Shown here: piece after piece, positions 36,101 to 44,684 of the stretch | How the letters are laid out: each line of letters begins with the position of its first letter | Numbering within the stretch: the stretch's first letter is position 1 | From: Roseivirga ehrenbergii | Lineage (GTDB): Bacteria; Bacteroidota; Bacteroidia; Cytophagales; Cyclobacteriaceae | NCBI RefSeq assembly: GCF_001593005.1 | Contig: NZ_LQZQ01000002.1 | Span: forward strand, 186,001-250,000 | DNA: 64,000 nt | Reading direction: 5' to 3' | Position numbers and translations under genes: made by a program | Notes under the pieces: generated by a model | What the model saw: only the letters and a program-made list of their open reading frames with translations | Told to the model about the DNA's origin: nothing | Databases searched by the model: none

Positions 36101-36211
36101 ACAACTCATACATGGGTCAATATTGTATTAATTGGCTCCATAGTAGTTTTAGTACTGCTTTTATTTCTAATCTGGCGGAAGAGAAAATCAAATCAATCTC
36201 CTGTATTTTAA
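33137..36211 (+). CDS. Second secreted, membrane-anchored TPR-CHAT protein
   Basis: 1024 residues from the ATG at 33137; a TTG at 33077 would add 20 residues with no signal value. A signal peptide (about residues 1-28, LLSWLLLIFLCTQLNAQ) is followed by TPR-like helices to about residue 440. After a linker, a CHAT domain at about 760-1000 carries His850 (ILHLAIHGRAD) and Cys892 (ILSACESGVGELNKGEGAF). A TM helix (VNIVLIGSIVVLVLLLFLIW) and a basic tail end the chain. The order of domains is as in the protein at 22015, with clear similarity in the CHAT part, so the two are paralogues. No sigma or anti-sigma gene lies next to this one. Confidence 0.87.
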   Translation: MSLLPRCYSNSTLLSWLLLIFLCTQLNAQQSDFSKVKTPFEFKNTWVDKLNEQLKEDRQNSYLLNANSLEYIQSVLPQIEAAKDYESLTYFLERNAMILFSIKRDSLALASANKSVETAKKHLPKNHFLLSRAYFRRGSIEHSTNNFYNAGSDLDSAQTVYQASKNYDSAYYETLIEYKYYAYSYGEMNLDTLAKYLEQRMETRLSKKNPNPDEILYVMNDFAKVYMQKGDYAQALAYAIEEVAYSKEKYDSVNKSKYIDSRFNLGNVLYKMKDLERGLKVCNELINETKNITQFFGPLSPRERASVENGIIGMKALKAAILLGLNRYKESINSLQEIIIANPGESRFVIQQKINIANGLLGLGNYEGARSYIEDVLTELRPAFPNKQAESLFNVAGSLYQELGKAELSFYYYDSAVRNSIPEYYSADILEFPEIKNQKLTITALSSLRDKAISLISYYNQSLKDSLSVLLSASNYASNTHNILMSSRQELMRTEGKLFLSENFKSLYEAGIEASYLMFKLGSKNLGFENASEFFRLSKAVLFLEQSGEFGKIQNSNVPQYLRSEFYQLKTEIEGLNSTFYSILDKSSPTSDSVGRINNRLLNASEKLKDLKDSVSLFLDDQANDDYLVFKNNTQDKIAQNKAIIEFFVGESQIFILGKSANKQVFERISIDERFKNSFNDLISEVGNRPQLSDYENKLSAFSANANYIYNLLLKPVIDQLDNKINDLTIIPDEYLSRLPFETLITSEVKNPRSFKDLPYLINNYIINYQLSSNRDLNKATTKRTPKNLMGIGYSQGDNNLGFAGLPGTDREIKFLQSKIEGDYYLGNEGTKSVFLETAKDYDILHLAIHGRADSTGKYESKLIFNGKDNVLKTSDLYLAGLQARLAILSACESGVGELNKGEGAFSIARGFALVGVPSIVMSLWSVNDKVTSELMVNTHKLLNEKVPINMAIAQTKRDYLKKSDNYTAHPYYWAAFISLGSPIAIESTTHTWVNIVLIGSIVVLVLLLFLIWRKRKSNQSPVF

Positions 36212-36233
36212 TTCAAAATAAAGGTTGAAAAAA

Positions 36234-36267
36234 GAAAAGCCCAAAGCACATATAGCGCTCTGGGCTT
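36234..36267 (-). terminator. Terminator of the M1 peptidase gene
   Basis: AAGCCCAAAGC and GCTCTGGGCTT form an 11-bp stem with one mismatch. On the minus strand the stem is followed by TTTTCTTTTTTC, a good T-run. The + strand side lacks one, so it mainly serves the M1 gene. Confidence 0.75.
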
Positions 36268-36290
36268 CCATTATTTCTATTTGAGAAAGA

Positions 36291-38633
36291 TTAATTTCCT
36301 CCGTTTGCTTTCTGCATTGGGTTAGAACCTGTGGCTTGGCCTCTAGCGCCAGCGCCTCCACCTCTAAACATTTCGAAACGAGAAGGTTTGTTTACTCTTG
36401 GGAAGTAATTATTGTCCTCATTGGTGTCTGCTGTTTCGCGCTTAGGGTCAATACGAATCTGAACCACTTCCTTGTCTTTCATAAAAGCCTTTGTCACTTT
36501 ATCTTCGTTCTTTCTCCAGATATAAGCAGGAATTCTTTCAATTTCAGTAGTTCCATCGGCATATGTCCATTCAATAATGATTGGCATTACCAGGCCGCCT
36601 TGATTAGAAAAATCTATTTGGTAGAAGTTTTTGTTACTACCTAACATGGCTCGTTCCTCATCACTTAATGAAGCACTGAATCTTCGGTAGGCAGTTTTAG
36701 CCTCTTCGGTCACTTTGAATTCATCATAAGAATAATAGAAATCTTGAAGGCCTTTGTCCTTCTCTGCATAATATGTCATGCCTTCTTCTTTATTCTTGTC
36801 CTTTCTGATGTCATAATCAGCTGCATCTGCTTCTGCCTTCATTCTTGGGTACTCCACCTCTGGATTTTTAGTATCTAGTTTGTACCATTTTACATCGTCA
36901 ATCGAAATATCAGTATGATCAATAGTGAAGTACCAACCTCTAATAAACCAGTCAATATCTACTGCTGAAGCATCTTCTAAAGTTCTGAAAAGATCGTCCG
37001 GAGTAGGGTGTTTGAAAGCCCAACGTTTTGCATATTCTTTAAACGCAAAATCAAAAAGCTCACGGCCCATAATGGTTTCTCTCAAAATATTTAAACCAGT
37101 AGCCGCTTTAGCATAAGCATTATTTCCAAAACCAATAATATTTTCAGAGTTGGTCATAATTGGCTCCAATTGGTCCTTTGGTAAAGCCATATAAGGAGCA
37201 ATTTTATGTGCTGGTCCTCTTCTTGACGGATAGTTTTCGTCAAACTCTTGTTCGGTTAAGTATTGCATGAAAGTGTTCAAACCTTCATCCATCCATGTCC
37301 ATTGACGCTCATCAGAATTTACAATCATTGGGAAGAAGTTATGCCCTACTTCGTGAATGATTACACCAATTGCACCCCATTTAGTCGATTCTGGGTAAGT
37401 GCCGTCAGGCAATGTTCTTCCATAGTTAAAACAAATCATTGGGTACTCCATTCCGTTAGAAGCCTCTACAGAAATCGCTACTGGATATGGATACGGTATA
37501 GTATATTTTGAATACGTTTTAAGCGTATGCGCTACGGCTTTGGTTGAATAACGCGCATAAATTCCATAGGCTTCTTTCGCATAATACGACATGGCCATTG
37601 GATTTTCACTACGGCCTTCAATATCTACGGCCATCGCATCCCAAACAAATTTTCTAGAAGACGTCCATGCAAAATCACGAACATTTTCCGCTTTAAAATT
37701 CCAAGTTTTCTTACCTGTTGGTTTTCCTTTTTCAGCAGCTTTGGCTTCTTCTAAAGTCACAATTTCAACTGGTTCATCATGCGATTTTTTCGCTTGCTCC
37801 CATCTTTTTCTTTGTTCGGCAGTGAGTACAGCGTTAGGATTTTGAAGCACCCCTGTTGAACCAACAATATGATCGTTTGGCACTGTCATTTTCACATCAA
37901 AATCTCCAAAAGTCAAAGCAAACTCTCCACGGCCTGTAAACTGCTTGTTGTTCCAGCCTTGGAAATCAGAGTATACGGCCATTCTTGGGTACCAGCCAGT
38001 AATGGTATACAAGTAGTTTCCATCTTCAGGAAAATACTCATGACCACCTCTAGCACCAGATTCATCTCTTGGCGTTGTATTGTACCACCACTTAATTCCG
38101 AATGTCATTTTATCTCCTGGCTTCAAAGGCGAAGGAAGGTCGATTCGCATCATGGTTTGGTTAATGGTATAGGTCATGTCAGCACCTTTCGCATCTTTCA
38201 CTTCGGTAATGTGAAAGCCCCAATCATTATCGTGACCATTTAGTGCTTTAATCTGATCATAACTCATTCTGTTTCGAATAGCACTTTCTTCCCACTTATA
38301 CACTGGATTATCTGGCTGTCTTACGTTCTCATCTAAAGAAATCCACAAATACTGAAGTGCATCAGGGGAGTTGTTGTAATATGTGATTTTTTCAGAACCC
38401 GTTAGTCGCTGATTGGTATCGTCCAACTCGGCTTCAATCACATAATCGGCCTTTTGTTGCCAATATTCATGGCCTGGGGCTCCAGACGCGGTACGGTACA
38501 CACTTGGGTCACGGAGCATGCGCTCCAATTGCTCAAAACGTTTACCGTGGTTGCTATTAATCACTTGGGCCAATGATTGACCAGAAATGAAAACAACCGC
38601 TGCTACTACGAAAAGTAATCGTTTCATATTCAT
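36291..38633 (-). CDS. Secreted M1-family zinc metallopeptidase
   Basis: 780 residues with an N-terminal signal peptide (MNMKRLLFVVAAVVFISGQS). The gluzincin motif is IIHEVGHNFFPMIVNSD with His427, Glu428 and His431, and the third ligand Glu450 in WMDEGLNTFMQYL, exactly 18 residues after the second His, as in M1 aminopeptidases. The N-terminal beta-domain precedes it (residues 50-260). The extreme C-terminus is a low-complexity Gly/Ala tail. It probably degrades peptides outside the cytoplasm. M1 genes often sit with HupE/UreJ and DUF6702 genes in this phylum, as here. A start two codons later is possible. Confidence 0.92.
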   Translation of the reverse strand: MNMKRLLFVVAAVVFISGQSLAQVINSNHGKRFEQLERMLRDPSVYRTASGAPGHEYWQQKADYVIEAELDDTNQRLTGSEKITYYNNSPDALQYLWISLDENVRQPDNPVYKWEESAIRNRMSYDQIKALNGHDNDWGFHITEVKDAKGADMTYTINQTMMRIDLPSPLKPGDKMTFGIKWWYNTTPRDESGARGGHEYFPEDGNYLYTITGWYPRMAVYSDFQGWNNKQFTGRGEFALTFGDFDVKMTVPNDHIVGSTGVLQNPNAVLTAEQRKRWEQAKKSHDEPVEIVTLEEAKAAEKGKPTGKKTWNFKAENVRDFAWTSSRKFVWDAMAVDIEGRSENPMAMSYYAKEAYGIYARYSTKAVAHTLKTYSKYTIPYPYPVAISVEASNGMEYPMICFNYGRTLPDGTYPESTKWGAIGVIIHEVGHNFFPMIVNSDERQWTWMDEGLNTFMQYLTEQEFDENYPSRRGPAHKIAPYMALPKDQLEPIMTNSENIIGFGNNAYAKAATGLNILRETIMGRELFDFAFKEYAKRWAFKHPTPDDLFRTLEDASAVDIDWFIRGWYFTIDHTDISIDDVKWYKLDTKNPEVEYPRMKAEADAADYDIRKDKNKEEGMTYYAEKDKGLQDFYYSYDEFKVTEEAKTAYRRFSASLSDEERAMLGSNKNFYQIDFSNQGGLVMPIIIEWTYADGTTEIERIPAYIWRKNEDKVTKAFMKDKEVVQIRIDPKRETADTNEDNNYFPRVNKPSRFEMFRGGGAGARGQATGSNPMQKANGGN

Positions 38634-38790
38634 TCGTTTGTTAGATTTTTAAAACTTATTGGGTAACCTTTCTCTCAAAAGGCAAATATCTTTCCTCTAA
38701 AACCTCGAGAAATAAGGGCTCAATTTATAAAAGCTATTCTAAAATTGATAGATATAGTTTAATCTCTTTGCTATTAAAGCCGAGAGGATA

Positions 38791-39375
38791 TTACCAAAAC
38801 TTCATCTCTATCATCATGGTAATTGCTATACCAGCTATAGCAGAAGAAACTACCAAATTCCAGTCTCTTCTTGAAACACTAAATAGGCCAGTAAAAACTG
38901 CTGAAATAATCATGAAAACCGCGACAATGATTATCTGTCCGAGTTCAAGACCAATATTGAAGGCCAATAATTGGGTAATGATACTCTCGTTTTTTCCTAA
39001 AAGGCTTTTTAAATAATTCGAAAAACCTAAACCATGAATCAGACCAAAAAACAGGGCAAAAAAGTAATTGAGGTTGAGTACCGAAGGTTTTAACGAGTTT
39101 TGTTTGCGAATAATATTGCTAAAAGCAGTAATGAAAATGGTAACAGGAATTAAAAACTCAATGATATCGGTACGGAAATTGACTAGTTCGAAAGTACTCA
39201 AAGCAAGTGTAATGGAATGTCCAATGGTAAAAGCGGTGACCAGAATCAGTACTTTTTTCCAATCTTGGGCTACGTAAATGGCACAAAGCGCGATTACAAA
39301 AAGTATGTGGTCGAAACCATAGATGTCGAGGATGTGTTCGTGTCCTAGTTGGAAATAAAGCTTAAACTGATCCAT
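38791..39375 (-). CDS. HupE/UreJ family membrane protein
   Basis: 194 residues from the ATG at 39375; the longer frame adds 26 residues of no evident merit. It has about six TM helices, with YGFDHILFVIALCAIYVAQD, VTAFTIGHSITLALSTF and FGLIHGLGFSNYLKSLLG carrying the conserved His and Gly/His pairs of the HupE/UreJ family (metal or Ni/Co transport-related). It is divergent from DUF6702 and in line with the M1 gene. Whether it moves a metal here is unknown. Confidence 0.85.
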   Translation of the reverse strand: MDQFKLYFQLGHEHILDIYGFDHILFVIALCAIYVAQDWKKVLILVTAFTIGHSITLALSTFELVNFRTDIIEFLIPVTIFITAFSNIIRKQNSLKPSVLNLNYFFALFFGLIHGLGFSNYLKSLLGKNESIITQLLAFNIGLELGQIIIVAVFMIISAVFTGLFSVSRRDWNLVVSSAIAGIAITMMIEMKFW

Positions 39376-39465
39376 TCTTGTATTTTGGTGACTTGCTGAC
39401 AGATTTTCACTTAGCTTTGCAATAATAAAACTTAATTTTTGAAGCACATACAAATAGCTTAAACC

Positions 39466-39963
39466 ATGCCCACTAAGCTTTTATATACGGTGATAATTGG
39501 CCTTTTTTGGAGCTTACACCCTTTTCATGTGAGTGTTTGCGATATGGAGTACAATCAAGAGGCAAAAGCACTTCAAATTAGCCAACGCATATTTATGGAC
39601 GATCTCGCCACTGGCCTTCAGAGCTTCCATAAAATGGACTACATAGACACCTACAAACCTAAAGACCCAAAAAAACTCGACAGTTTGATTAATGAATACA
39701 TTCAAGCCAAGATTTTCATTACCATTGATGGTAAAAATGCCAAACTCGATTATATCGGTAGCGAGTTAGAAGGCGATGCGCGCTGGTGCTATATTGAAGT
39801 AAAAAACATAAGTTCCATTTCTGAGTTAGACATTTCGAACGTTGTATTATTCGAGTCGTTTCCGGAGCAAGAAAACATAGTTCACCTTAAAGTGAACGAT
39901 CAGCTAAAAAGCTATAAACTCAATAAAAAGGAAATTTCACACCTCTTTAAATTTACCCAATGA
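39466..39963 (+). CDS. DUF6702 family protein
   Basis: 165 residues with a hydrophobic N-terminal signal/anchor (LLYTVIIGLFWSLHPFHVSV). It contains HPFHVSVCDMEYNQEAKALQ and a C-terminal strand-rich part (IEVKNISSISELDISNVVLF). This is how I recognise DUF6702, an extracytoplasmic family found next to M1 peptidase and HupE genes in Bacteroidota. Molecular function unknown. It overlaps the next gene (ATGA), so the two are coupled. Confidence 0.75.
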   Translation: MPTKLLYTVIIGLFWSLHPFHVSVCDMEYNQEAKALQISQRIFMDDLATGLQSFHKMDYIDTYKPKDPKKLDSLINEYIQAKIFITIDGKNAKLDYIGSELEGDARWCYIEVKNISSISELDISNVVLFESFPEQENIVHLKVNDQLKSYKLNKKEISHLFKFTQ

Positions 39964-40796
39964 AACCTTTAGGTTTTTTATCTATACTGCTTTTACTTAC
40001 CGCTTGTGAGTTTGGAAAAAAGGAAAGTGTAACTACTCCAGAAATAGTTCAGCCTATTCCCAAAGCCACTTTTGTGAGTTACGAACTCAATAAAATTTCA
40101 GAAAAAAAAGGGCCATGCGTGGCCGATGGAAAAGGAGAGAAATGTTTGAGTATAGAAATTCAGTACCCAACTCTCGAAGGCGGAGCCTCTGACGCAGTGT
40201 TGGATTCAATCAACCGACAAATACAGCATGATATTTTGAACTATGCCTTTATCAGCGAACCTAAAGATGACTTCAAATTGCTGATTGAGGAGATGAGCCA
40301 AGAGTATGAAAAAATACTGGATGAAAACTCAGACTATAAGACGGGCTGGCTTTTAGAAATTAGCTCAGATATCATTCATCAAGATTCAAGCTATATCAGT
40401 ACTGCAACCACCATTTTCACCTTCACGGGTGGCGCGCACCCCAACTCAATGCAGGTGTATCGCAGCTATGATTTAACTACAGGCAAAGTGTTGGAGTTAA
40501 GCGATATCCTTGTGGAAGGTTATGAAGAAGAACTGAATAAGTTAGCCGAAATAGAATTTCGCATGGACAAGAAAATTCCGCCTAGCGAACCTTTAGATGA
40601 ACAAGGTTACTTCTTCGAAAATGGCCAATTTCAGCTCAACAGCAATTTTGCCATTATGAATAAGACTTTGTTGTTTTATTACAATGCATACGAAATTGGC
40701 CCCTATTCTATGGGACCCACCGAGTTGGAACTTAAGCTAACCGATTATATAGACTTGATTAAACCTTCGGGAGTGATTGGCGACCTGAAGAATTAA
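39960..40796 (+). CDS. DUF4163/DUF3298 lipoprotein
   Basis: 278 residues with a lipoprotein signal (MKPLGFLSILLLLTACEFGK), Cys at about residue 16. The C-terminal half carries the DUF3298 signature FTGGAHPNSMQVYRSYDLTT and the preceding half fits DUF4163, the pair found in RsiV-like proteins. In RsiV-type anti-sigma factors this region binds lysozyme, but here there is no anti-sigma domain, so only the extracytoplasmic fold is shared. It starts by a 4-bp overlap with DUF6702 and ends in a 4-bp overlap with the convergent pseudouridine synthase. Confidence 0.8.
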   Translation: MKPLGFLSILLLLTACEFGKKESVTTPEIVQPIPKATFVSYELNKISEKKGPCVADGKGEKCLSIEIQYPTLEGGASDAVLDSINRQIQHDILNYAFISEPKDDFKLLIEEMSQEYEKILDENSDYKTGWLLEISSDIIHQDSSYISTATTIFTFTGGAHPNSMQVYRSYDLTTGKVLELSDILVEGYEEELNKLAEIEFRMDKKIPPSEPLDEQGYFFENGQFQLNSNFAIMNKTLLFYYNAYEIGPYSMGPTELELKLTDYIDLIKPSGVIGDLKN

Positions 40797-41821
40797 TTGT
40801 GTTGCACATAGTGCTCCCACTTTTCAATTACCGCTTTAAAGTCTTCGGGCAATTCTGAATTGAATTGCTCAAACTGACCCGTTACGGGATGCACAAAACC
40901 CAACGATTTAGCGTGAAGGGCTTGTCTAGGCATAATTTTAAAGCAGTTGTCTACAAAAGATTTGTACTTAGAAAATTGTGTCCCCTTCAAAACTTTATCT
41001 CCACCGTAAGTAGCATCATTAAAAAGCGGATGCCCAAGGTGCTTCATATGCGCTCTAATTTGATGCGTGCGGCCTGTTTCTAGGTTACACTGGATTAGAG
41101 TTACGTAACGGAGTTTCTTCAAGATTTTATAGTGCGTTACCGCATGGCGGCCACGACTTCCATCTTCAATGGCCACAGTAACCCTGCGGTCTTTCTCGCT
41201 ACGGCCAAGGTTCACATCAATAGTACCCATTTCTTCATTGGGTTCGCCCCAAACTAAAGCATAATAGGTACGCTCAATAGAGTGATCGAAAAACTGCTTG
41301 GCCAAACCAGCCATAGCCTTTTCGCTTTTGGCAATCACCAAAAGCCCAGAAGTATCTTTGTCTATTCGGTGTACAAGGCCAGGTCTGCCCTCATTGTTTT
41401 GCATGGTAGGCAGGTTCTGAAAATGGTAGGTGAGCGCATTTACCAACGTACCCGACCAATTGTTATAAGCAGGATGCACCACCATTCCAGCTTCTTTATT
41501 TACGATCATCAAGTGATCGTCTTCAAATACAATGTTGAGAGGAATATCTTCCGCAACTACTTCGGTATCGCGCGGAGGCTCTGGTAAAGCCACCACAATT
41601 TCATCACCAGGATGTACCTTATAATTAGGCTTTATTGCTTCACCATTAACTAATACAAAACCATCTTTGATGCCTTGTTGTACCTTATTTCGGGTCACGT
41701 TGGGCAATCTGTCCATCAAGAATTTGTCGATGCGATAAGGCACTTGGCCTTTATCAGCCACAATTCTATGATGCTCAAAAAGTTCGTCTTGTTCGTCTAT
41801 GTCTTCCGCGTAATTCTTCAT
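40793..41821 (-). CDS. RluA-family 23S rRNA pseudouridine synthase (RluD-like)
   Basis: 342 residues. An N-terminal S4 RNA-binding domain (RIDKFLMDRLPNVTRNKVQQ, then GFVLVNGEAIKPNYKVHPGD) precedes the catalytic domain. The active-site Asp is Asp154 in VHRIDKDTSGLLVIAKSEKA. The terminal GRTHQIRAHMKHLGHPLFND is also typical. RluD modifies U1911/1915/1917 of 23S rRNA in E. coli. The family is certain; the precise target is not. It converges with the DUF3298 gene with overlapping stops. Confidence 0.92.
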   Translation of the reverse strand: MKNYAEDIDEQDELFEHHRIVADKGQVPYRIDKFLMDRLPNVTRNKVQQGIKDGFVLVNGEAIKPNYKVHPGDEIVVALPEPPRDTEVVAEDIPLNIVFEDDHLMIVNKEAGMVVHPAYNNWSGTLVNALTYHFQNLPTMQNNEGRPGLVHRIDKDTSGLLVIAKSEKAMAGLAKQFFDHSIERTYYALVWGEPNEEMGTIDVNLGRSEKDRRVTVAIEDGSRGRHAVTHYKILKKLRYVTLIQCNLETGRTHQIRAHMKHLGHPLFNDATYGGDKVLKGTQFSKYKSFVDNCFKIMPRQALHAKSLGFVHPVTGQFEQFNSELPEDFKAVIEKWEHYVQHN

Positions 41822-41931
41822 GTATTCCTATCTGGCTACAAACTTCCGCTATTAAGGCTTATAAAGCAAGGGCATGGCCTTTGGCGAAGAAGTTGAACAG
41901 GGATCAGAAAATCAGTTGTTTGTCGCTTCTA

Positions 41932-43251
41932 TTATACAAAAGCGCTAATCCCAGTAATGTCTCTGCCCACAATCAATGAATTGACCTCTTTGGTGCCTTC
42001 ATAAGTATAGAGAGCTTCGGCATCGGCCACAAATCGAGCGATGTTGTGTTCTAATAAAATTCCGTTTCCGCCAAAAATCTCGCGTGCATGACCTACTATT
42101 TCTCGGGTGTGTTTTGTACAGGCGACCTTGGCCAATGAAGCTTGCTGGTCGGTCATGGTGCCTTCATCTTGTAATTTTGAAAGGTGAAAAGCCATACTCT
42201 GAATGGCGGTTAAATCCGTAAGCATTTGCACCAATAAATCTTGCACCAGCTGGAAACTCGCAATGGGTTTTCCGAATTGGTAACGTTGGGTAGAATATTC
42301 TAAAGCACATTCGTAAGCACCTCTGGCACAACCCACCGCCTGCCAAGCCACACCAGCTCGGGTAGCTTTTAACACTTTAGAAGTGTCTTTAAACGAATTA
42401 CATTCTTGTAATCTATTTTCTTCCGAAATCTCGCAGTTCGTCAGAGTAATTAAGGCATTCTGAACGGTTCGTAAGGCCATTTTGTCTTCTTGTTTTTCAG
42501 CCTTAAAACCCTTGGTTCCTTTTTCTACAATAAAACCTTTCACCTGATTATCGTCCAGATCTCTCGCCCAAATAATGGTCAAGTCAGCGAATGTTGCATT
42601 GCCGATCCATTTCTTTTGTCCGTTCAAAATCCAGCTATCTCCGTCTCTTTTGCAGGTAGTTTCTAGGCCACCTGCTACAGCCGAACCCACGTTGGGCTCG
42701 GTCAAACCAAAGGCACCAATTTTCTCCATTCGCTGCATGGCTGGTAACCATTTCCATTTTTGCTCTTCGCTTCCGCAGAAGTAAATGCTGCCCATGGCCA
42801 AGCCACTTTGCACCCCAAAAAAGGTGGAAATTGACGTGTCGACCCTTGCCATTTCCATCGTGATAAAACCTTCAAGCAGATAACTCCCCATAGGGCTATC
42901 GTAACCTTCATAAGTTAAGCCAGCAATGTTGAGTTCTGCCATTTTTGGAATCAACTCCATCGGGAATTTAGCCTTATTCCAGCAGTCGTTAGCGATGGGC
43001 CTTACATGCTCGTTCATGAACTCACGTACTTTCAACTGAATTTCTCTTTCTTCTGGAGTAAGAAAACGGCTGAGGTGGTAATAATCTCCGTCTATCTCTG
43101 GCGGCTGATATACTTTACCCTTAGACTTGATGATTTTCATGATTTGGTAAAGCTCGGTTTGATTGAGTTTACCTAGGGCATCGATGGTTTCGGATACATC
43201 GATTTGAGAGAATACTTTACCGAATTTGCGTAGGCTGGAGAAAACAGACAT
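41932..43251 (-). CDS. Acyl-CoA dehydrogenase family protein (glutaryl-CoA dehydrogenase-like)
   Basis: 439 residues. Segments typical of the family include GAFGLTEPNVGSAVAGGLET (FAD/substrate site), QKKWIGNATFADLTIIWARD, RYQFGKPIASFQLVQDLL, and EIFGGNGILLEHNIARFV followed by YTYEGTKEVNSLIVGRDITG. The Glu of YEGT is the catalytic base position in glutaryl-CoA-type dehydrogenases. It oxidises acyl-CoA with FAD and hands electrons to ETF. It lies alone, with an IS3 element placed about 120 bp upstream of its start, which could affect its expression. Confidence 0.9.
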   Translation of the reverse strand: MSVFSSLRKFGKVFSQIDVSETIDALGKLNQTELYQIMKIIKSKGKVYQPPEIDGDYYHLSRFLTPEEREIQLKVREFMNEHVRPIANDCWNKAKFPMELIPKMAELNIAGLTYEGYDSPMGSYLLEGFITMEMARVDTSISTFFGVQSGLAMGSIYFCGSEEQKWKWLPAMQRMEKIGAFGLTEPNVGSAVAGGLETTCKRDGDSWILNGQKKWIGNATFADLTIIWARDLDDNQVKGFIVEKGTKGFKAEKQEDKMALRTVQNALITLTNCEISEENRLQECNSFKDTSKVLKATRAGVAWQAVGCARGAYECALEYSTQRYQFGKPIASFQLVQDLLVQMLTDLTAIQSMAFHLSKLQDEGTMTDQQASLAKVACTKHTREIVGHAREIFGGNGILLEHNIARFVADAEALYTYEGTKEVNSLIVGRDITGISAFV

Positions 43252-43335
43252 AGTTTATAGTTTAGCATATAAACTTGGTTTGGGAATTAAGGTTTTAGCT
43301 CAAGGATTCGCTTTGCGAAAATCTAATCCCCCTAA

Positions 43336-43356
43336 CCCCCTTTTCCAAAAAGGGGG
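43336..43356. repeat. Hairpin CCCCCTTTT/AAAAGGGGG
   Basis: A 9-bp perfect stem with a 3-nt loop and surrounding CTAATCCCCCTAACCCCC. This string is a familiar intergenic palindrome in Bacteroidota. It lies 16 bp outside the IS end. Confidence 0.6.
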
Positions 43357-43402
43357 AAGTCACTGCCTGACTCGTCCTAAAAAAAGTTTACAGGTTTAAC
43401 AT

Positions 43403-44377
43403 TTAGTACTGTAATAGATTTACAGTTGTTTGATTGTCCTGATCTATGTTTACAATATCAGGTTTTTTCTTGTAATAGTTTTTCCATAGGCCTTTTGGAT
43501 TAAGGTTTTGTTGATGTACTAGTTCTGGAGTCAACATATCTAAACTCATGTGCGGCCTTTCTTCATTGTATAGTTTCACTATTTCTTTGAGCAAAGCTCT
43601 GGCTTCTGTGAGGTTGTCTACCTCATAGTCATTCAGATATTCATTTTTTATAATGCCATTGACTCTCTCTGCTATTGCATTTTCGAGGGGATCTCCATGC
43701 TCTGTCATGCTTATGTTGATCTGGTTGTCCTGTAATAACTTTACATATTCTTTACAACAATATTGTATTCCTCTGTCTGAGTGATGGATGAGCGACAAAG
43801 GGCTGTCTGGCTCTTTCTTTAAGCCAGAGACAGCCATTTTGAGCGCTCTCACTGATTCTACTGCCTCTAGTGTCTCAGCTATTCTATACCCTACAATCTT
43901 CTTTGAGTACGCATCTGTTATGAATGATATATAGTAGTTTTTACTTTTTGACTTCCAATAGGTTATGTCGCTCACCCATACTTGGTTCTTTCTGTCAATG
44001 CTCTGGTCTTTTATCAAGTTCGGATACTTCCTCAACCAATGAGATGATTGTGTGGTATAAACCCTGCTGCGTCTCTTTTTAACCAATAAGTAGTTTCTGC
44101 CTAGTAAGTCGAATAGTGCATCTCTGCCCATCTTAATCTGATGTTCCAGCATGAACGGCTCTAATAACTCATACAGTTTTCTACCGCCCATACGCCTGTG
44201 AGTCTTTCTTATCTCATGTACTTGCTGCACTATCAGGTGCTCCTCAATACTTCTTTCTTCTCTTACCCATAAATGCTGATAATAGGCCTGGCGGCTAACA
44301 CCAAGTAATCGACACAATCTTACCAAGCTTACCGCATGATAGGGATCACTTGGAATCTGACTTTTTTTCAATCTCAA
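43403..44377 (-). CDS. IS3-family transposase OrfB (DDE integrase)
   Basis: 324 residues. An HTH_21-like N-terminal part (VRLCRLLGVSRQAYYQH, then HRRMGGRKLYELLEPF) leads to an rve integrase core with its DDE triad: Asp in QVWVSDITYWKSKSKNYYIS, Asp in LIHHSDRGIQYCCKEY, Glu in NAIAERVNGIIKNEYLNDY. No ATG exists at its beginning; a TTG at 44377 or frameshifting from OrfA must supply it. Its frame is +1 relative to orfA, not the -1 usual for IS3. Confidence 0.92.
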   Translation of the reverse strand: MRLKKSQIPSDPYHAVSLVRLCRLLGVSRQAYYQHLWVREERSIEEHLIVQQVHEIRKTHRRMGGRKLYELLEPFMLEHQIKMGRDALFDLLGRNYLLVKKRRSRVYTTQSSHWLRKYPNLIKDQSIDRKNQVWVSDITYWKSKSKNYYISFITDAYSKKIVGYRIAETLEAVESVRALKMAVSGLKKEPDSPLSLIHHSDRGIQYCCKEYVKLLQDNQINISMTEHGDPLENAIAERVNGIIKNEYLNDYEVDNLTEARALLKEIVKLYNEERPHMSLDMLTPELVHQQNLNPKGLWKNYYKKKPDIVNIDQDNQTTVNLLQY

Positions 44378-44684
44378 TCTTGAACTTCTTCTCCGCTATT
44401 GCAATCATACGCTGGTAGGCCTCCAGCTTTAGCTGAGCATCTTCTAGTTCCTTTTTGATTGCCTTGAGTTGGGCAGAATCTGATTTTTCGTTCGCTGACA
44501 ATTTAATTGGGCTATTAGGCTTTATTCTATCGTCTGCAAGATATCCTAAATCTCGAAGCCAATTAACTATAGCAGACTTTCCGCCAATACCATATCTATA
44601 TTGTAATTCTACCTTCGATACACCACCTTTCAAATACTCTCGGCATACCTTATGCTTAAAACTTGTCTCATACCTATTATTCAT
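44346..44684 (-). CDS. IS3-family OrfA (HTH transposase subunit)
   Basis: 112 residues. The N-terminal helix-turn-helix (ETSFKHKVCREYLKGGVSKV, then GKSAIVNWLRDLGYL) would bind the IS ends. A C-terminal coiled coil (LKAIKKELEDAQLKLEAYQR, heptad leucines) would serve dimerisation. The end overlaps orfB by 32 bp around an A7G stretch (44361-44368) that could be a slippage site. The start is ATG at 44684, 30 bp inside the right inverted repeat. Confidence 0.9.
   Translation of the reverse strand: MNNRYETSFKHKVCREYLKGGVSKVELQYRYGIGGKSAIVNWLRDLGYLADDRIKPNSPIKLSANEKSDSAQLKAIKKELEDAQLKLEAYQRMIAIAEKKFKIEIEKKSDSK

Noticed and set aside
39960-40796. Calling the DUF3298 lipoprotein an RsiV anti-sigma factor
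   Set aside because: It has a lipobox instead of a cytoplasmic sigma-binding domain and no sigma gene beside it.
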